From Actinomycetota bacterium (GTDB lineage: Bacteria; Actinomycetota; Acidimicrobiia; Acidimicrobiales; Ilumatobacteraceae): a stretch of 44,479 nt of DNA. Of the stretch, positions 33,623 through 41,846 are shown one piece after another. The stretch is taken from positions 1 through 44,479 of the forward strand of contig JAUSLQ010000116.1 in the NCBI GenBank assembly GCA_030645675.1, given 5' to 3'. Under the pieces are notes generated by a model. It saw only the letters and a program-made list of their open reading frames with translations, had not been told where the DNA came from and made no database searches. A program made the translations under genes and the position numbers. Position 1 is the first letter of the stretch. Each line of letters starts with the position of its first letter.

Positions 33623-34456
33623 ATGACCACCAAAGCCGAACAGATCCGCTCGCAGGTCCGCGATCACTACGGGGCGGCCGCCCGGCAGGTGGCAGAGGGT
33701 TCGTGCAACTGCTGCACGCCCGGCCCCAACCCGCTCGACACGACGGATTCCTTCGGAGTGGGCCAGTACGCCGAGCACCAGTTGGCCGACTTGCCGGCCT
33801 TCGCCGCGGCGGCGTCGCTGGGCTGTGGCAACCCGACGATGCTGGCGAACATGGAGGCCGGGCAGCGCGTGCTCGACCTCGGGTCGGGTGGCGGGATCGA
33901 CGTGCTGCTGTCGGCCAAGCGAGTCGGCCCCACCGGGTTCGTGTACGGGCTGGACATGACGCCCGAGATGGTCGCCCTCGCCCGTCGCAACATCGCCGAA
34001 GCAGGAGTGGAGAACACGGAGATCCTGGAGGGCACGTTGGAAGACGTCCCGCTGCCCGATGGTTCGGTCGATGTCGTCATCTCCAACTGCGTCATCAACC
34101 TGTCGCCCGACAAGGGCCAGGCGCTGGCCGAGGCGTTCCGCGTGCTGCGGCCCGGCGGGCTGTTCGCAGTGTCCGATGTGGTGCTGTCGCGGCCGCTGCC
34201 GCCGGTTGCCCACGAGCTGCTGGGGTTGTGGGCGGGATGTGTCGCCGGTGCGCTGACCACCGACGAGTACCAGGCGATGCTGACCGAGGCTGGCTTCACC
34301 GACATCGAGATCGTGCCCACTCTGGTGCACGACCGTGCCGCTGTGGCGGCCATCGCTGCCAGCTTCGACACGTCGGGCCTCACCGACCCCGAAGCGCTGC
34401 TCGACGACGTGGCCGGCGCGGTGATGAACGCCTTCGTGCGAGCCCGCCGCCCCTGA
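33623..34456 (+). CDS. arsM: Arsenite S-adenosylmethionine methyltransferase
   Basis: The 277-residue protein has the bacterial ArsM layout: SCNCC near residues 27-31, SAM motif VLDLGSGGGIDVLL, the ISNCVINLSPDK segment and the GCVAGALTTDEY loop, whose Cys bind arsenite. It methylates As(III) with SAM, producing volatile or less toxic forms. AAAGGGG lies six bases before the ATG. The transcript starts near 33591 from a promoter with a palindrome, suggesting As-responsive control. No arsenite permease or reductase is adjacent. Confidence 0.92.
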   Translation: MTTKAEQIRSQVRDHYGAAARQVAEGSCNCCTPGPNPLDTTDSFGVGQYAEHQLADLPAFAAAASLGCGNPTMLANMEAGQRVLDLGSGGGIDVLLSAKRVGPTGFVYGLDMTPEMVALARRNIAEAGVENTEILEGTLEDVPLPDGSVDVVISNCVINLSPDKGQALAEAFRVLRPGGLFAVSDVVLSRPLPPVAHELLGLWAGCVAGALTTDEYQAMLTEAGFTDIEIVPTLVHDRAAVAAIAASFDTSGLTDPEALLDDVAGAVMNAFVRARRP

Positions 34457-34804
34457 CGGCCACCGGCGGGGGTGGAGATGACGCGGAAGCTGCCGGTTCG
34501 ACGAAGACGGAGGCATCGTCCACATGGGCGAACCCGACATGGAAACCAGGCGGGGTGCCGAACTGCTGCGAGCGGTGCTGCCGCAGGCGGGCTGAGGCGC
34601 GCGTCGCGTCTTCTGAAGCCGAGCACGCGGTGTGCCCGCCGCGGGTGCGCCTGATGGAGCTGGTGCCGCGGCTGTCTGCGGACGACGACCTCTCCCACTT
34701 CTGTTGCGGCTCGATGTGTTGCTGCCTGAGCATCGCTCGGGTCGGAAGGGCCACCGTGGGCGCCCAACGCAGGTCGACCTGGGTTGACCCGCACGTCGCT
34801 TCCC
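34457..34804. other. Gap of 348 bases without a clear gene
   Basis: No frame here has a believable start, ribosome site and family match. The plus strand has one 23-codon ORF (34524-34595, starting MGEPDMETRRG) with no strong start signal. An overlapping frame contains clustered Cys (CCERCC and FCCGSMCCC), but it continues into the 3' end of the heliorhodopsin gene and is probably chance. I find nothing else reportable here. Confidence 0.6.
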
Positions 34805-35590
34805 TCAGATCAGGACGTTGGCGAAGACCTGCCAGGCGAGCAGGGACTTCGCGATCAGGCTGAGGTAGGTGTACACCCGTTCGCCGAAGAGGTAGTTCGC
34901 CCAGCGGCCGCTGGCCCGGTACTGCAGCAGCTGGGTGATCGCGAAGCAGTTGAAGAAGACGAACAGCGACACGAAGATGCCGTACACGAACGTGGGCACG
35001 TCGGAGCCGGCGCCGATCAGGTAGACGACGATCGCGGCCCACGGCACCACGCCGGCGACGCAGCCGAAGCCGAACGGTGTCCACGACACCTTCCGGCCTG
35101 GTTCGTTGGTGGTCTCCATCAGCCAGCCGAACAGGATCATCGAGGCGTTGATGCCGAACAGCGCGATCAGCGCGGCGATGTCCGTGATGCCGGTCACCCC
35201 GGCGATGATCACGATCATCAGCGACGCCGAGAGCGAGTACTCGGTCCAGCGGAACCGGTTGCGGTGGTGCTCGAGCTCGCGCATGTGGCGGGCATGGCCC
35301 CACGGTGAGGCGACGAACGCGTGCGCTGCCGCCGAGATGATCTCGAACGCAGCAATGGCCCAGCCGAGCCGATACGAGAACAGCAGGTCGATCGTGGCCG
35401 GCCCCTCGGGCTGCCCGGGCGGCCCATTGGCGAACACTCCCGTCACCGGCAGCGACAGCGAGTTCGACAGTGCGATCATCAGCGCCGCCTGCACCGCGTG
35501 CACGACTGCCATCGTCGCGTTCAGGCGCCGCAGCGATCGCCGGTCGCGGTCGTCGATGGGCTGGTGGGCCTCGACCTTGATGTCCTGCAC
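34805..35590 (-). CDS. Heliorhodopsin
   Basis: The 261-residue protein has seven hydrophobic segments and is a member of the heliorhodopsin family, light-absorbing retinal proteins unlike type-1 rhodopsins with an inverted membrane topology. The retinal-binding Lys is K248 in LIAKSLLAWQVF, and the putative Schiff-base counterion is E117 in RWTEYSLSAS; the conserved GERVYTYLSLIAK region and FGFGCVAGVVPWAAIVVYLIGAG match the family. GGAGG lies seven bases before the GTG start, chosen over upstream frames. No retinal-synthesis gene is visible here. Its role (sensor or enzyme regulator) is unknown. Confidence 0.93.
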   Translation of the reverse strand: MQDIKVEAHQPIDDRDRRSLRRLNATMAVVHAVQAALMIALSNSLSLPVTGVFANGPPGQPEGPATIDLLFSYRLGWAIAAFEIISAAAHAFVASPWGHARHMRELEHHRNRFRWTEYSLSASLMIVIIAGVTGITDIAALIALFGINASMILFGWLMETTNEPGRKVSWTPFGFGCVAGVVPWAAIVVYLIGAGSDVPTFVYGIFVSLFVFFNCFAITQLLQYRASGRWANYLFGERVYTYLSLIAKSLLAWQVFANVLI

Positions 35591-35665
35591 GCTGTGCCCT
35601 CCATTGCCGATGCGCCGGTTGCCGACGCCCTCGCCCAATCTGACATGACGACCCGAGGGCTGCTG

Positions 35666-35694
35666 TGTCGAGCCAAGAGTTCCCGACAAGTTCC
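35666..35694 (-). promoter_or_regulatory. Candidate ECF-sigma promoter of the heliorhodopsin gene
   Basis: On the minus strand, GGAACTT (35694-35688) is followed after 16 bases by TCGACA (35671-35666). The -35 matches the GGAAC core of extracytoplasmic-function sigma promoters; the -10 and spacing are consistent with sigma-E-like ones. A second GGGAACT lies eleven bases further downstream (35684-35677). The distance to the GTG start is about 75 bases. The match is suggestive rather than strong. Confidence 0.4.
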
Positions 35695-35765
35695 CCGCGA
35701 CACATCAGTGCTTGGAGACGGCCACCTCGCTCAGCTGAGCTGCATAGGACTGGATCCTCAGCCTC

Positions 35766-36848
35766 ATGACTAGTCTCGGGCGCATCAAGCGGCTTCGGGT
35801 GGACAGATCTTGCTGGGACTGGAGCGGGTGCCCCTCGCTCTATCGGTCCTCGAAACCGACGACCCCGGTTCGCCACTCACGGATCTCGTTGGCGGTGCAC
35901 CTCGGCCTGTTCCTGCTCACCGCAGGGTGGCTCGTGCTACGCGCCGCCGACACGGACTGGCGGTCGGGAACGCGGCTGGCGTTGGCGCTGAGCTCGGCCT
36001 GGCTGATCGCCGGCCCGTCGTTGGTGGTCGTGTGGGAGGCCAGGCTCCAGCGGCTCCAGCAATCGCTGGTGAACAGTGGAGAGTTCGACCGCGACGTGGT
36101 TCTCAGGGTCCAGACCGAGACCCGCCGATTCCTGCCGGTCTCGTGGGTGCTCGTGACGATCCCCGTCGCCCTGGTCACGGCTGCGTTCCTCGCAGGCGGG
36201 CCGTTCCTGACCGACGAGGTGGGGTTGGCGCCGTCCGGCATCGAACACTGGCTTGCTTGCGGCGTCTTGGCGACGGGCGGCCTCGCAGCTGGGTACGGGG
36301 TCTCCGCCGCTGTGCGAACGATCGTCTTCGCCCGCGCCCTGGCCCGCGAGCGGGGCCGCTTCTTCCCATACGCCGGAGTTCCTTCGCAGATGGCTCGCTC
36401 GCTGGCCGACTTCAGCTTCTCCAGTGCCTTCATCTACGGGCTTGGCGGGTCCGTGCTGCTGCCCGGGCTCACCGCCGCCACGTCGGGCACCGTCGGCATC
36501 GCCCGTGTCGTGCTCGTCATCGCCGTGGTGCTCATCGTCGGCTGCACCGCGGGTTTGCTGGCCGTGCCCGCCTTCTTCCTCGCTCGCCATCACAGCGACG
36601 AACGCGACACGTACCTGGGCGACCTTGCCGCGGAGATCGACGAGCTGGCATCGCGTGCTGCCGGTCGGTCGGCCGACTTCACCGAGGCCGAGTACCGCCG
36701 CCTGCGAGCGCTGCTCGACCTGCGCAGTCACGTCGTGCAGCAGTCGATCGGCCTGCCGTCGGTGGAGATGGTCAAGCGCATACCGCTCGCCGTGCTCGTG
36801 CCGGTCGCCTCCACCGCCGCCGGCTGGCTCGCAGTCATCGTCAGGTAG
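35766..36848 (+). CDS. Membrane protein of unknown function
   Basis: The 360-residue product has five to six hydrophobic segments: LAVHLGLFLLTAGWLVLRA, RLALALSSAWLIAGPSLVVVWEA, PVSWVLVTIPVALVTAAFLAG, WLACGVLATGGLAAGYGVSAAV, IYGLGGSVLLPGLTAATSG and ARVVLVIAVVLIVGCTAGLLAVPAFFLA, plus a C-terminal one (LAVLVPVASTAAGWLAVIV). A soluble charged helix lies between the last two. I do not recognise the family. The ATG at 35766 is the first available, but its N-terminal residues look atypical and GTG 35802 or later is possible. It is divergent from the heliorhodopsin gene. Confidence 0.65.
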   Translation: MTSLGRIKRLRVDRSCWDWSGCPSLYRSSKPTTPVRHSRISLAVHLGLFLLTAGWLVLRAADTDWRSGTRLALALSSAWLIAGPSLVVVWEARLQRLQQSLVNSGEFDRDVVLRVQTETRRFLPVSWVLVTIPVALVTAAFLAGGPFLTDEVGLAPSGIEHWLACGVLATGGLAAGYGVSAAVRTIVFARALARERGRFFPYAGVPSQMARSLADFSFSSAFIYGLGGSVLLPGLTAATSGTVGIARVVLVIAVVLIVGCTAGLLAVPAFFLARHHSDERDTYLGDLAAEIDELASRAAGRSADFTEAEYRRLRALLDLRSHVVQQSIGLPSVEMVKRIPLAVLVPVASTAAGWLAVIVR

Positions 36849-36936
36849 CGAGGGGGCCGTCGTTGCTCATCGCCTCCGCAACGGATGCCCGCAACACGGT
36901 GGGCGTGCAGCTGCCTCAACAGCCGTTACCCACCAC

Positions 36937-37003
36937 GCGGTGACAACTCCGGTTGCCCACCCCCGCAACCGTGGTTGTCGTGCCGCTGGAACGAGTACCC
37001 CAG
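36937..37003 (+). ncRNA. Two-hairpin structured element, copy A (candidate RNA or REP-like)
   Basis: Hairpin 1 has GACAAC (36942-36947) pairing with GTTGTC (36974-36979) and, inside a 3x3 internal loop, GGTTG (36951-36955) pairing with CAACC (36966-36970) around a 10-base loop. GCGG (36937-36940) pairs with CCGC (36983-36986). Six bases after hairpin 1, CTGG (36986-36989) and CCAG (37000-37003) close a second 10-base loop AACGAGTACC. Copy B at 41847-41911 has identical geometry. It lies in the 218-base space between convergent membrane-protein genes; the rest of that space shows no gene. Confidence 0.45.
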
Positions 37004-37066
37004 GTCCTCGGTGCTGCTCGGCCGGCGCAGGTTCGCCCGGCCCCGAAGCGCCCGACGCGTCGTGAG

Positions 37067-37711
37067 TCAGCCCAGGCCGGTCGACGCCACCACCACGATC
37101 GCGGCCAGCACCACCACGAGGGCGATCAGCGCGTACTTCGACCGACGCGACATGCGAGCGCTGTCGCGCTGGGCGGCAAATGTGAAGCGTGTGGCCGCGA
37201 TGATCGTGGCGTAGACCGCGAGCATCAGCGCGAACCCGGCGGCGGCCTGGAGCGACCACCCGAACGAGTCGACGAGCGTGCTGCCCACGAGCAGCACCGG
37301 CGCGGCCGCCACCAGCGACCACACGAGGCGAGTGATGCGGTGCCACTCCGTGCGCGAGAGCGCCAGCCCGCCACCGACAACGGTTGGCATCATCTGCCCG
37401 CCCGCCGCCACGAAGAGCGGCAGCATCGTGATCACCCCGAGGGTGCGCACGATCGTCAGCTTCCACCGCCGCCGAGGCCGGCGGCGCGCGACAGCGACGA
37501 TCGACTGCCCGAGACCGAAGACCGTGAACCCGCCGACGATGAAGATCGTGCCCGACCACGTGAATTCGGGGTCGTCCGAGATCAGCCGCATCCACAGCCG
37601 GGCGATGATGCCGAGCGCGCATCCCGCCACCGCGCCGAGCGCCAACGTCGCAAGCGCGCGCCACCATGAACGAGCAAGCATCTCGGTGGGTGCTATCGCG
37701 AGGTCGGTCAT
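37067..37711 (-). CDS. Membrane protein of unknown function
   Basis: The 214-residue protein has about six hydrophobic segments (LATLALGAVAGCALGIIA, SGTIFIVGGFTVFGLGQSIVAVA, TLGVITMLPLFVAAGGQMMP, LVWSLVAAAPVLLVGSTLV, GFALMLAVYATIIAAT, YALIALVVVLAAIVVVAST). The conserved Arg-rich loop after segment two is cytoplasmic. I do not recognise the family. GGAG lies seven bases before ATG 37711; GTG 37714 precedes it. It is convergent with the upstream membrane protein and has the structured element A downstream of its stop. Confidence 0.75.
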   Translation of the reverse strand: MTDLAIAPTEMLARSWWRALATLALGAVAGCALGIIARLWMRLISDDPEFTWSGTIFIVGGFTVFGLGQSIVAVARRRPRRRWKLTIVRTLGVITMLPLFVAAGGQMMPTVVGGGLALSRTEWHRITRLVWSLVAAAPVLLVGSTLVDSFGWSLQAAAGFALMLAVYATIIAATRFTFAAQRDSARMSRRSKYALIALVVVLAAIVVVASTGLG

Positions 37712-37788
37712 CACGGGGCTCCGATCCGGAGGTGGCGAGGTGCGTCCTCCTGACAGACGCCCGCCGAGCCCGGCCGGGTGACACGCCG

Positions 37789-37805
37789 CGCCCGAAGCCC
37801 GGGCG
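37789..37805. terminator. Hairpin downstream of the CBM48 gene
   Basis: CGCCCG (37789-37794) pairs with CGGGCG (37800-37805) around a five-base loop, nine bases past the minus-strand CBM48 gene stop. There is no T-run. Confidence 0.45.
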
Positions 37806-37813
37806 GGCCACCG

Positions 37814-38107
37814 TCAGACGTGGACGACCGAGTTCTCCACGGAGTGCTCGTCGATCTCCAGTTCGTCGGCGGCGGGGTCGCAGAACCACACGCCGTCCTC
37901 GGCCAGGTACTTGAAGCGGTAGCTGCCGGCGGGCAGCTCCAACGTCACGCTGCGCGTGCCGTTGCTGCGCTTCTTCAGGGGATGGGCCAACGGGTCCCAG
38001 TCGTTGAAGTCACCGACCACCGACGTGGCCACCACAGCCTCGTCGAGCGGCAGGGCGAAAGTGACCTTCACGGTCGAGCCAGTGTTGGGTAGGGAGCGCT
38101 TGAGCAC
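37814..38107 (-). CDS. Isoamylase early-set / CBM48 domain protein
   Basis: The 97-residue protein is a single CBM48-type (AMPK-glycogen-binding-like) domain: VKVTFALPLDEAVVATSVVGDFNDWDPLAHPLKKRSNGTRSVTLELPAGSYRFKYLAEDGVWFCDPAADELE. GDFNDW and YRFKYL are diagnostic. These single domains probably bind glycogen or another glucan. A consensus AAGGAGG is five bases before GTG 38107, so high expression is likely. It lies alone between a membrane protein and the dehydrogenase operon; no glycogen enzyme is adjacent. Confidence 0.9.
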   Translation of the reverse strand: MLKRSLPNTGSTVKVTFALPLDEAVVATSVVGDFNDWDPLAHPLKKRSNGTRSVTLELPAGSYRFKYLAEDGVWFCDPAADELEIDEHSVENSVVHV

Positions 38108-38225
38108 AACTTCCTCCTTCGTCGCGAGATGTCGAGACACGGCAACTGTACGAAGCGGGGGCGGCCCCATGTGAGCGATTCGGGCCTGCGCACCCGATCG
38201 TCGACTGCTGTTCACCTGGCCGTCA

Positions 38226-38267
38226 TCGGCCGGTTCACTCGGCAGGTTCGCTCGGCCGGTTCACTCG
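38226..38267. repeat. Direct repeats at the end of the E2 gene
   Basis: TCGGCCGGTTCACTCG occurs at 38226-38241 and 38252-38267, with a related unit between. The second copy contains the stop codon of the dihydrolipoamide acyltransferase gene. Confidence 0.75.
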
Positions 38268-39433
38268 TCGATGAACAGCAGCGCCGGGGTTTCCAGCAGC
38301 GCCTTGATCCGCTGCACGAACACCGCCGCGTCCCACCCGTCGACGATGCGGTGATCGAAGCTGGACGACAGGTTGCACATCAGGCGCGGCTGGAACGCAC
38401 CATCCGCCCACACGGGCCTGGTCTCCAGCTTGTTGACACCAACGATCGCGACCTCGGGCTGGTTGATGATCGGCGTCGTGACCAGCCCGCCCAGCGCACC
38501 CAGGGACGTGATGGTGATCGTGGAGCCGCCCAGCTCCTGCAGCGTGGCCGTGCCCTCGCGGGCGGCGGTGGCGACGCGGTTGATCTCCTCGGCCAGGCCC
38601 CACAGGCCGCGCGCCTCGGCATGGTGCACCACCGGGACCATCAGCCCGTCGGGCGTCTGGGTGGCGATGCCCACGTGCACCCCGTCGAACAGCGACACGG
38701 TGCGGGTGGTGGCGTCGAAGTGCGCGTTCAAGCGCGGTTGCTCGCCACACGCGATCACGATCGCGCGCATCACGAACGGCAGCATCGTCAGCCGCACGCC
38801 GCTGGTGTGGCCGCGCTCGTTCAGCTGCGCCCGCAGCCGCTCGAGCTCTGTGGCGTCCACCGCGTCGACGTACGTGATGTGCGGGATCTCGGTCCACGCG
38901 CTGGTCAGGTGTTCGGCGATTCGCCGGCGCAGGCCGCGCACGGGCTCGGTGTGCGGGGCCTCGGCACCCGCAGTCCGTGTGGCCGCCGGCCGGCTGTGGC
39001 CGCCGGTCAGCAGTCGGTCGAGGTCGGCGTGCACCACACGGCCGTCGGGGCCGCTGCCGGCGATGCCTGCCAGGTCGATGCCCAACGCCTTCGCCCGCGC
39101 CCGCACGGCCGGGGCGGCAGTGGGGCGCGGCCCCCCGGGTGCCGGCACCGGCGGTGGGGCGGTGGCGACGGTCGGCGGGGCCGGGGCGTCGCCGCCGGTC
39201 TCGATGCCGACGAACTCGCCGCCCACGGCCAAAGTGTCGCCGGGCTCGCCGTGCAGGAACGCGATCACGCCGGCCACCGGCGCGGAGATCTCCACGGTCG
39301 CCTTGTCGGTCATCACCTCTGCCAGCACCGACTGGGTGGTCACCGTGTCGCCGACGCCGACGTGCCACGAGATCAGCTCGGCCTCGGCCACGCCCTCGCC
39401 CACGTCAGGCAGCTTCACCCCGAACACGCTCAT
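38261..39433 (-). CDS. bkdC: Dihydrolipoamide acyltransferase (E2) of a 2-oxoacid dehydrogenase complex
   Basis: The 390-residue E2 has one lipoyl domain (lipoyl Lys44 in VMTDKATVEI), a Pro/Ala-rich hinge, a peripheral-subunit binding domain (AVRARAKALGIDLAGIAGSGPDGRVVHADLDRLL) and an acyltransferase core with the active-site SFDHRIVDG. It takes acyl groups from E1 to CoA. Gene order and the single lipoyl domain suggest a branched-chain 2-oxoacid type. It overlaps the E1-beta stop by four bases (ATGA). Its end runs into a direct repeat. No E3 (dihydrolipoamide dehydrogenase) is visible here. Confidence 0.93.
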   Translation of the reverse strand: MSVFGVKLPDVGEGVAEAELISWHVGVGDTVTTQSVLAEVMTDKATVEISAPVAGVIAFLHGEPGDTLAVGGEFVGIETGGDAPAPPTVATAPPPVPAPGGPRPTAAPAVRARAKALGIDLAGIAGSGPDGRVVHADLDRLLTGGHSRPAATRTAGAEAPHTEPVRGLRRRIAEHLTSAWTEIPHITYVDAVDATELERLRAQLNERGHTSGVRLTMLPFVMRAIVIACGEQPRLNAHFDATTRTVSLFDGVHVGIATQTPDGLMVPVVHHAEARGLWGLAEEINRVATAAREGTATLQELGGSTITITSLGALGGLVTTPIINQPEVAIVGVNKLETRPVWADGAFQPRLMCNLSSSFDHRIVDGWDAAVFVQRIKALLETPALLFIDE

Positions 39434-40443
39434 GCCGACAGCACCTCCCTCATCGCCCGGCCCACGCGGCCCGGCCCAGGGAAGTACGACCACTCGTGCG
39501 CGTGCGGGTACGGAGTGTCGAACCCGCACACGCGGGTGATCGGCGCCTCGAGGTGGTGGAAGCAGCGCTCTTGCACCGTGGCACTGAGCTCGGCTCCGAA
39601 GCCAGAGGTGAGCGTCGCCTCGTGCACGATCAGGCAGCGGCCGGTCTTCAGCACCGAGGCGACGATCGTGTCGACGTCGAGCGGCACCAACGTGCGCAGG
39701 TCGATGATCTCCGCGTCGACGCCCTGCTCCTCTGCCGCAGCCTGAGCCACGTGCACCGCCGTGCCGTAGGCCAGCACCGTCAGCTCATTGCCCTCGCGAT
39801 GCACCCGCGCCGTGCCCAGCTCGATCGTGTAGTAGCCCTCGGGCACCTCGCCCAACGGGTGCTTCGACCACGGCACGATCGGCCGCTCGTGGTGGCCGTC
39901 GAACGGGCCGTTGTACACCCGCTTGGGCTCCAGGAAGATCACAGGGTCGTCGTCGGCGATCGCCGCCAGCAGCAGGCCTTTCGCGTCGTACGGGTTCGAC
40001 ACCACGACGGTCTTCAAGCCGGCCACGTGCGTGAACAGCGCCTCCGGGCTCTGCGAGTGGGTCTGCCCGCCGTAGATGCCACCGCCGGTGGGCATGCGCA
40101 CGACGAGCGGTGCCGTGAAGTCGCCGGCCGACCGGTGCCGCAGTCGTGCCGCCTCCGACACGATCTGGTCGTACGCGGGATACATGTAGTCGGCGAACTG
40201 GATCTCCACGCACGGCCGCAACCCGTACGCCGCCATGCCAACCGCGACCCCGACGATGCCGGCCTCGCTGATCGGTGTGTCGAAGCAGCGTTGCGGACCG
40301 AAGCGCTGCTGCAGCCCCTGCGTGCAGCGGAACACGCCGCCGAAGTAGCCCACGTCTTCGCCGAACACCACCACCCGGTCGTCGCGTTCCATCGCCACCG
40401 CGTGTGCATCGCGGATGGCTTCGATCATCGTCATCGCCGGCAT
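39430..40443 (-). CDS. bkdB: 2-oxoacid dehydrogenase E1 beta subunit
   Basis: The 337-residue protein is an E1-beta: RVVVFGEDVGYFGGVFRCTQGLQQRFG, DTPISEAGIVGVAVGMAAYGLRPCVEIQFADYMYPAYDQIVSEAA, and the C-terminal HEATLTSGFGAELSATVQ are characteristic. It binds TPP with E1-alpha at the subunit interface and catalyses decarboxylation of branched-chain 2-oxoacids in this class. The ATG lies one base past the E1-alpha stop, with GGTGGAG seven bases before it. The stop overlaps the E2 start by four bases, so translation is tightly coupled. Confidence 0.95.
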   Translation of the reverse strand: MPAMTMIEAIRDAHAVAMERDDRVVVFGEDVGYFGGVFRCTQGLQQRFGPQRCFDTPISEAGIVGVAVGMAAYGLRPCVEIQFADYMYPAYDQIVSEAARLRHRSAGDFTAPLVVRMPTGGGIYGGQTHSQSPEALFTHVAGLKTVVVSNPYDAKGLLLAAIADDDPVIFLEPKRVYNGPFDGHHERPIVPWSKHPLGEVPEGYYTIELGTARVHREGNELTVLAYGTAVHVAQAAAEEQGVDAEIIDLRTLVPLDVDTIVASVLKTGRCLIVHEATLTSGFGAELSATVQERCFHHLEAPITRVCGFDTPYPHAHEWSYFPGPGRVGRAMREVLSA

Positions 40444-40444
40444 G

Positions 40445-41743
40445 TCAGGGCTCCACCTGTTCGCGCTGCTCGCGCAGGTGCCGTGGCATCGTGGCGTACA
40501 CGTCGTCGAACATCGTGCGCGGGCTGCTGACGTTGCCGCTCTTCATCGAGCCCTGCGAGTCGGCCTCCTCGAACGTGGTGTCGACCAGTGCCGCCACCTC
40601 GGCCATCAGCGCTGTGTGTCGTTCGTCGTCCCACTCGCCGATCACGGTGAGGTGGCGGGCCAGCCGCTCGATGGGGTCGCCCAGCGGAAACCCGGCCACG
40701 TCGTCGGCCGGCCGGTACGCCGACGGGTCGTCGGACGTGGAGTGCGCGCCCACCCGCAACGTGACCCACTCGATCAGCGTCGGTCCCATGTTGGCCCGCG
40801 CCCGCTGCACCGCCCACTGCGACGCGGCGTACACCGCGAGGTAGTCGTTGCCGTCGACGCGCAGCGCAGGGATGCTGAAGCCGAAGCCGCGATCGGCGAA
40901 CGTGGCCGACGCGCCGCGGGCGAACTCCTCCGGGGTGGAGATGGCCCAGTGGTTGTTGACGATGTTGAGGATCACCGGCGCCTGGTACGTGGACGCGAAC
41001 ACGAGGGCGGCGTGGAAGTCGCTCTCGGCCGACGCGCCCTCGCCGATCCATGCCGACGCGATGGCCGTGCCGCCACGCAACGCCGAGGCCATCGCCCAGC
41101 CGACCGCCTGCACGTACTGGGTGGCCAGGTTGCCGGAGATGGAGAAGAACCCGTGCGACTTCGACGAGTACATCACGGGCAGCTGCCGGCCGTGCAACGG
41201 ATCGTGCTCGTTGGACAGCACCTGGTTCATCATGTCGATCAGTGGGTAGCCGGCGGCGATCAGCAAGCCCTGCTGGCGGTACGTGGGGAAGTGCATGTCG
41301 CCCGGCTGCAGCGCCCTTTGCTGTGCGCAGGCGATGGCTTCCTCGCCCAGGCACTGCATGTAGAACGAGATCTTCCCCTGACGGTGCGCGCGCAACAGGC
41401 GGGCATCGAAGCTGCGCACCAGCAGCATGTCGCGCAGCCCGGCGCGCATCTGCTCCGCGGACAGCTCGGGCACCCACGGGCCCACGGCCTGGCCGTCGTC
41501 GTCGATCACGCGCACCAGCTGCTTGCGCATCAGGGCGATGCGTTCCACCTTCTCGTCCAGCTCGGGCTTGCGCATCTCGCCGGCCGGGCTGAGGTGGCGC
41601 AGGATGCGGCCGGCCGGGCTGGTGCTGCGCACCGGCTCGGGGATGCGCAGCCGCAACGCCTCGGCGGGGGTGGGGGCGGTTGCGGTCGGGGCCGGGGCCG
41701 GGGCCGGGGCCGGGCCGGAGTGCTCGGGAGGGTCGCTCGCCAT
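40445..41743 (-). CDS. bkdA: 2-oxoacid dehydrogenase E1 alpha subunit
   Basis: The 432-residue protein is E1-alpha: GKISFYMQCLGEEAIACAQQRAL, TYRQQGLLIAAGYPL, SSKSHGFFSISGNLATQ, IGEGASAESDFHAALVFASTYQAPVILNIVNNHWAIST and VGAHSTSDDPSAYR, the TPP site and phosphorylation-loop region of the branched-chain type. The N-terminal 50 residues are an Ala/Pro-rich extension including a (GGGGCC)4 repeat-encoded PAPAPAPA. The ATG lies six bases after AACCTT (41750-41755), a leaderless-like box. It is the first gene of the E1-alpha, E1-beta, E2 operon. Confidence 0.94.
   Translation of the reverse strand: MASDPPEHSGPAPAPAPAPTATAPTPAEALRLRIPEPVRSTSPAGRILRHLSPAGEMRKPELDEKVERIALMRKQLVRVIDDDGQAVGPWVPELSAEQMRAGLRDMLLVRSFDARLLRAHRQGKISFYMQCLGEEAIACAQQRALQPGDMHFPTYRQQGLLIAAGYPLIDMMNQVLSNEHDPLHGRQLPVMYSSKSHGFFSISGNLATQYVQAVGWAMASALRGGTAIASAWIGEGASAESDFHAALVFASTYQAPVILNIVNNHWAISTPEEFARGASATFADRGFGFSIPALRVDGNDYLAVYAASQWAVQRARANMGPTLIEWVTLRVGAHSTSDDPSAYRPADDVAGFPLGDPIERLARHLTVIGEWDDERHTALMAEVAALVDTTFEEADSQGSMKSGNVSSPRTMFDDVYATMPRHLREQREQVEP
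41688..41711. repeat. Hexanucleotide repeat (GGGGCC)4 in the E1-alpha 5' end
   Basis: Four perfect GGGGCC units (41688-41711) followed by a partial one encode alternating Pro-Ala at the N-terminus of E1-alpha. Confidence 0.85.
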
Positions 41744-41846
41744 TGCCGCAAGGTTCCCACCCTCAGGGCCGAAGTCAAGGGGTGAGGGCAGGTTTCTGGT
41801 GCCGTGCCGGCGGGTCGACGGGCACGCCACCTGTTGTCTCCGCGAA

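Noticed and set aside
34654-34863. Cys-rich frame downstream of arsM (FCCGSMCCC)
   Set aside because: No start signal, overlaps the 3' end of heliorhodopsin, and Cys clusters arise easily from G+C-rich out-of-frame codons.
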